A DNA stretch of 64,000 nt, from positions 52,174,180 through 52,238,179 of the forward strand of contig CM040741.1 in assembly GCA_022829145.1 (NCBI GenBank), in the 5' to 3' direction. A program made the position numbers and the translations under genes. Position 1 is the first letter of the stretch. Each line of letters opens with the position of its first letter. Origin of the DNA: Albula goreensis. Taxonomy: Eukaryota; Chordata; Actinopteri; Albuliformes; Albulidae. Positions 62,552 to 64,000 of the stretch are shown one piece after another. The notes beneath the pieces are model-generated. The model searched no databases, was not told the DNA's origin, and saw only the letters and a list, made by a program, of their open reading frames with translations.

Positions 62552-62608
62552 TGGTGCAGCTACCCTTTCTCTGGCCTTTCCCTATCCTCTGGCCAGGCTT
62601 ACATAAAG
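62552..62608 (+). CDS. Candidate 57-nt exon (low confidence)
   Basis: TCTCTGCTCTTTCAG precedes and GTAAAA follows a 57-base segment that is open in phase 0 (WCSYPFSGLS then LSSGQAYIK). It is also open in the phase that would follow the 61396 candidate. The acceptor is good and the donor moderate. No family similarity was recognised. Confidence 0.2.
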
Positions 62609-64000
62609 GTAAAAACCAAAATTGATTGGATTCAGCCCATGGGTGTCACACACTGCAGCATATTTAATATAGCTTTATGGACATGCTGCACATGTGACAT
62701 GAAATATCCAATGGCACTTTTTGCAAAGTGTAGGGGGTGCCCTAACCAAATTCATGGATTTCCTTGCCAACCCATAATGCACATCCAGCTCAGATTTTTT
62801 TGGTATATATAAACCAATGTCTGTGGTGAAGTTGTACTGTAATATTTGACCTTGTCTTTATCATATTGCTTTCTATGCACATATACATCCCTCTTGTCAA
62901 ATAATCCACTAATGACACCGGTGACTTAATTAGTTACCTTATTTGAGGGTCTGATCCACTCTCAGCATAACCATAAGAAGATAATTTAATGATGTGGGTA
63001 CATATGCTATTGTATAATGAATGCATAGCCCTCATAGCATTACAGTGAGTGTAGATATGGATGCAGAACAGAATCAACAACATATGCAAATAAGTTATGC
63101 AAAGGACTGTGAGAGTTTGAGTTGGCATGACTGCAAATGACTTGTTATGGAAATTCATGCTGAACACATGTTCACTGTAGATGGAAGTCTTTGTTTATAT
63201 TACCTGACAAGATTTAACTTATTAATAACATTTACATATACCAGAAGTCACTGTGCCTGTACTATAAGAATTCAGTGAGCATTGGAGTTCTCAGTCACAG
63301 ATGGCATGGATATAAAGTTATTGTGCTCTCAAAGAAAATTTCAGTGGATTGCTTTGTAAGGCAACGGACAATCTGCATTGCCTTACAAGCCTGCCCCTTT
63401 GATAATTTCCCCTTTTTACTGCTACAGCAAATGTTCTAGCCATCTTTTTCATTTTATTACATGTACTATGGACAATGTGCTTCCCTAGTCCTGATATGTA
63501 TTATGCATCTGCAGGCATATATGCTCTGTTGTAGTACTAAGGCTGCCACTGGAAGCAACTACATTGTCAAGAATTCCCCTGTAAGTGTGGATTTAATTGA
63601 TTGATGTGACGCCAGTGATAGCACTCTCTCAGTGACTGATGTACTCCATAAAATTTTAGGCAATGGACTTTAAATTCAGCTTGGTAACAACAAGAGTAAA
63701 CTGTGGAGCAGCAGTGGAATGCAGGTAAGATGAACAGACCGGTAGAAGGAATCTATCTGAGACTGAGTCCCGTGATCAAACCTTAAAACTGGTGTGCTGT
63801 TAGAGGGCCTAATTCAGACCTGCGCTTAAGTACTTTTTCCGCATAACTTATCATTGCGAGAATGGGAGACCTATGCAGAAAATGCACTTAAACGCTGGTC
63901 CATAGCGTTTATACTAAATCTCATGAAAAGCACAGATAACACATGTTTTTAATGGTAACATCCAATGTTGTTATGTTGATATTAACCTTATGTGTTTTAT
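62609..64000. other. No gene seen
   Basis: Mixed AT-rich DNA to the end of the window. A donor-like ATGCAG/gtaaga near 63725 has no convincing acceptor. Confidence 0.5.

Overview
The window looks like non-coding nuclear DNA from a ray-finned fish, very probably a teleost. It is AT-rich, with many long CA/GT, GA/CT, TTTA and GATA microsatellites. It carries fish-type retroposons: a LINE 3' end of the type ending in TTTATTAATCCC/AGAGGGAAATTC joined to a GATA tract, and tRNA-derived SINEs whose best copy ends in a motif like TCACTTTGGATAAAAGC followed by TAAA repeats. No bacterial-style operon, phage, plasmid or CRISPR structure is present. The exact species and chromosomal neighbourhood cannot be read from the sequence.

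No complete protein-coding gene could be found on either strand. Nearly all open frames above 60 codons either run through CA/GT repeats or look like chance frames. A few short segments have good splice-site context and are listed as low-confidence candidate exons: 26113-26124, 48384-48527, 55717-55734, 61396-61456 and 62552-62608, all on the plus strand. A strong zero-length acceptor/donor junction at 45731/45732 has the form of a recursive splice site. Together these would fit a long plus-strand intron, but none is proven.

Layout. 1-5 kb: microsatellites, a LINE tail, a degraded 1.05-kb DNA transposon (1835-2881) and a decayed L1-like ORF2 fragment (about 3400-3770). 5-24 kb: mostly unremarkable AT-rich sequence with scattered CpG-bearing blocks, a pre-miRNA-like hairpin (10951-11015), a 19-bp perfect hairpin (19579-19622), a CTCF-like motif and a very long CT/CA tract (23934-24076). 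24.9-26.2 kb: the best candidate cluster of conserved non-coding elements. 27-37 kb: further regulatory-looking blocks and two SINEs. 40-49 kb: several homeodomain-site-rich or CpG-bearing blocks, a G-quadruplex motif, the recursive-splice candidate, a 12-bp minisatellite, an LTR-like fragment and a cysteine-rich candidate exon. 49-58 kb: a diverged direct duplication, microsatellites and more regulatory-looking blocks. 58-64 kb: a long CA tract, two candidate exons and two minus-strand SINE copies.

Taken together, the window reads as a regulatory gene desert or the inside of a very large intron. The conserved-element calls rest on sequence character only (CpG retention, unique sequence, dense transcription-factor motifs). 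They need a cross-species alignment, which could not be done here.
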